A stretch of DNA of 7,653 nucleotides from an uncultured Flavobacteriales bacterium (GTDB lineage: Bacteria > Bacteroidota > Bacteroidia > Flavobacteriales > Vicingaceae), in NCBI GenBank assembly GCA_946886085.1, contig CAMPHX010000049.1:1-7653 (forward strand). Reading direction: 5' to 3'. Each line of letters begins with the position of its first letter. Within the stretch, counting starts at the first letter, position 1. The notes under the pieces are model-generated. The model worked only from the letters and a program-made list of their open reading frames with translations. It did no database searches and was not told the DNA's origin. Shown one piece after another: positions 6,354 to 7,653 of this stretch. A program made the translations under genes and the position numbers.

Positions 6354-7553
6354 TTAGCTCACTTTAGCCAAACATTGTTTGATAACTTGGTAAGTACGTT
6401 CAGCGTTGTTGTCTAATCCAATAGAAACTCGTACTAATCCTTCGGTTAAGCCTATTTGTTTTCTTTCTTCTTCAGGAATTTCTGATGAAGTACTTCCGCC
6501 CGGAGCACTAAATAAGGTTTTGTATGAACCTAAGCTTACTGCTAAATAGCCTACATTGTTATTTTGCATTTCTTCCATTAAAACATTGGCTCTTTCTTTG
6601 GTTTTCATGTCTATTACAAACAGACCGCCAAAGCCAAACTCTTCATTGTACATGGTTTTCATTAACTCATGTTGCGGATGATTGTTTAATCCAGGATACG
6701 TTATTTTAAAACCATCTTTATCTAATTTTGTAGCAATGTGTAATGCGTTTGCACTATGTTGCTTCATTCTAATGTGTAGCGTTCTTAAATTTTTAAGAAT
6801 ACTTGCAGCACGGAAACTGTCTAAAACAGGGCCTAATAACATGCTTGCTCCGTTGTTTACATCAGAAAGCGAGTCAATAAACTCTTTAGTTCCACAAATA
6901 CATCCGGCAACGCAATCGCTCATTCCGTTAATGAATTTAGTCATACTGTGCACAACAATGTCAGCTCCCATTTCGGCAGGAGAAAATATCATGGGTGAAA
7001 AAGTATTATCTACCACTAATTTGCAGTTGTGTTCTTTTGCTAATTTGGCTAAAGTGGCTACATTAGAGATTTCTAACATAGGGTTGCTCATGGTTTCGCA
7101 ATAAATTATTTTGGTGTTGGGTGTAATGGCTTTTTTAACTAGCTCAATATTGGTGGTGTCAACAAAGTTGGTTTTAATGTTGAATTTTGGTAAAAAGTTT
7201 TTGAAGAAAGCATACGTTCCTCCGTAAATGGTTCTACTGGAAACGATTTCATCGCCTGCATTGCAAAGTTGTAAAATTACATTGGTAATAGCTGCCATTC
7301 CCGAACCTGTAACAGAAGCACTTTCTGTGCCTTCTAATTGAGCTAAGGCTTGAGAAAGGTATTTGTTCATTGGATTCCAGTGTCTGGAATATAAATAACA
7401 TCCTTCAATTTCGTGTTCAAAAATTTCTTCCATTTTTCCTGCTTTTAAAAAAGTAAAAGTAGAAGAGTCTGTAATAGAAGGATTTACTCCTCCAAATTCT
7501 CCAAAATATTGTAAATCTTGAATATTATCTGCCGGTTGTAATTTTTTGCTCAT
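6354..7553 (-). CDS. Cys/Met-metabolism PLP-dependent enzyme (cystathionine gamma-synthase / gamma-lyase-like)
   Basis: The 399-residue length and fold-type I motifs place this cytosolic enzyme in the trans-sulfuration family, whose members make or cleave C-S bonds in homocysteine, cystathionine, cysteine or methionine. Lys206 in HSMTKFING is the expected Schiff-base lysine. Other expected contacts are Tyr55 and Arg57 (YSR, phosphate of the neighbouring subunit), the SGMAAI loop at 84-89, Tyr110 stacking on PLP in TIYGGT, Asp182 in VVDNTF for the pyridine nitrogen, Ser203 and Thr205, and Arg375 in GLVRVSIGLD for the substrate carboxylate. Methionine gamma-lyases usually have Cys in YGCT; here it is Gly112, as in cystathionine gamma-synthases and beta/gamma-lyases. 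The common GHSD after the lysine is GMSD (Met211). Exact substrate cannot be fixed from sequence. ATG at 7553 is the only plausible start seen, and the gene ends with tandem TAA TAA codons. Confidence 0.9.
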   Translation of the reverse strand: MSKKLQPADNIQDLQYFGEFGGVNPSITDSSTFTFLKAGKMEEIFEHEIEGCYLYSRHWNPMNKYLSQALAQLEGTESASVTGSGMAAITNVILQLCNAGDEIVSSRTIYGGTYAFFKNFLPKFNIKTNFVDTTNIELVKKAITPNTKIIYCETMSNPMLEISNVATLAKLAKEHNCKLVVDNTFSPMIFSPAEMGADIVVHSMTKFINGMSDCVAGCICGTKEFIDSLSDVNNGASMLLGPVLDSFRAASILKNLRTLHIRMKQHSANALHIATKLDKDGFKITYPGLNNHPQHELMKTMYNEEFGFGGLFVIDMKTKERANVLMEEMQNNNVGYLAVSLGSYKTLFSAPGGSTSSEIPEEERKQIGLTEGLVRVSIGLDNNAERTYQVIKQCLAKVS

Positions 7554-7573
7554 AGTTTTAAAATTTTATTTGG

Positions 7574-7581
7574 CAAAAATA
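7574..7581 (-). promoter_or_regulatory. Bacteroidota-type -7 element TATTTTTG upstream of the PLP enzyme gene
   Basis: The minus strand reads TATTTTTG, matching TAnnTTTG, 20 bp before the ATG at 7553. This suggests a leader of about 14 nt. No TTG is found at the expected -33 distance. In DNA this A/T-rich, chance matches are common, so support rests mainly on position. Confidence 0.35.
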
Positions 7582-7601
7582 ACGATTTTAGACTATTTTA
7601 T

Positions 7602-7629
7602 TTGGTATAATTTACAAAATATAATTTTG
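7602..7629 (+). promoter_or_regulatory. Bacteroidota-type promoter TTG-N17-TAATTTTG for the divergent gene at 7642
   Basis: TTG at 7602-7604 and TAATTTTG at 7622-7629 are 17 bp apart, within the spacing described for Bacteroidota primary-sigma promoters (TTG-N17-23-TAnnTTTG). The -7 element ends 12 bp before the plus-strand ATG at 7642, leaving a very short leader of about 7 nt. It is the only candidate in the window with both elements. Confidence 0.5.
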
Positions 7630-7641
7630 AATTTCAACAAA

Positions 7642-7653
7642 ATGGCATTTGAA
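7642..7653 (+). CDS. First four codons of a divergently transcribed gene (partial)
   Basis: ATG at 7642 opens a reading frame (MAFE) that runs off the right edge. An A-rich leader (TTTCAACAAA) and a well-placed two-part promoter precede it, and it is divergent from the PLP enzyme gene 88 bp away. Four residues cannot identify a product. MAFELP is a common beginning of Bacteroidota Fe/Mn superoxide dismutases, so that is one guess and no more. Confidence 0.4.

Noticed and set aside
6682..7104. Plus-strand open frame of 140 codons
   Set aside because: It lies fully opposite the PLP enzyme gene, including the catalytic lysine region, and is low in domain-like features.
1..7653. A new multi-gene defence, mobile or biosynthetic system
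   Set aside because: The genes belong to unrelated common families with separate spacing and promoters, and no terminal repeats, integrase, CRISPR, toxin-antitoxin or nuclease genes are seen.

Overview
The window looks like AT-rich chromosomal DNA from a member of the Bacteroidota, probably a marine or freshwater Flavobacteriia-like lineage (the exact clade is inference). Three things point there. One large secreted protein ends in a typical type IX secretion (T9SS) type A sorting domain. Promoter-like matches follow the Bacteroidota -7 pattern TAnnTTTG. Gene starts have A/T-rich leaders with no Shine-Dalgarno sequence. No RNA gene, CRISPR array, insertion sequence, prophage or attachment site could be supported.

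Layout, left to right. Positions 1-1757 (minus) hold the N-terminal 585 residues of a CheB-CheR hybrid sensory protein; it runs off the left edge and continues into a PAS-like domain. Positions 1758-1946 are intergenic and carry a perfect 13-bp hairpin overlapped by a second small inverted repeat. Positions 1947-2519 (minus) encode a DUF1572/DinB-like four-helix protein with a complete histidine triad. Positions 2520-2669 are intergenic with nothing convincing apart from an AT-only palindrome at the next gene's stop codon. Positions 2670-6203 (minus) encode a 1177-residue secreted protein with 14 VCBS/FG-GAP calcium-loop repeats, an SdrD-like or carboxypeptidase-regulatory-like domain, a DUF11-like/DUF7619-like region and the T9SS sorting tail. 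Positions 6204-6353 are intergenic and carry a promoter-like element. Positions 6354-7553 (minus) encode a PLP enzyme of the Cys/Met-metabolism family. Positions 7554-7641 are a divergent promoter region, and at 7642 the first four codons of a plus-strand gene begin before the window ends.

The genes do not form an obvious pathway. The four minus-strand genes are separated by gaps of 150-190 bp, with candidate promoters in front of the two right-hand ones, so they look like independent units: signalling, a metal-dependent stress or thiol enzyme, a surface or secreted adhesin-like protein, and sulfur amino acid metabolism. I found no support for a new multi-gene system. The points most worth checking are the architecture of the 14-repeat protein (it fits two seven-bladed propellers), an Arg-to-Cys change in a conserved CheR motif, the start codon of the large gene, and the hairpin at 1824-1853.
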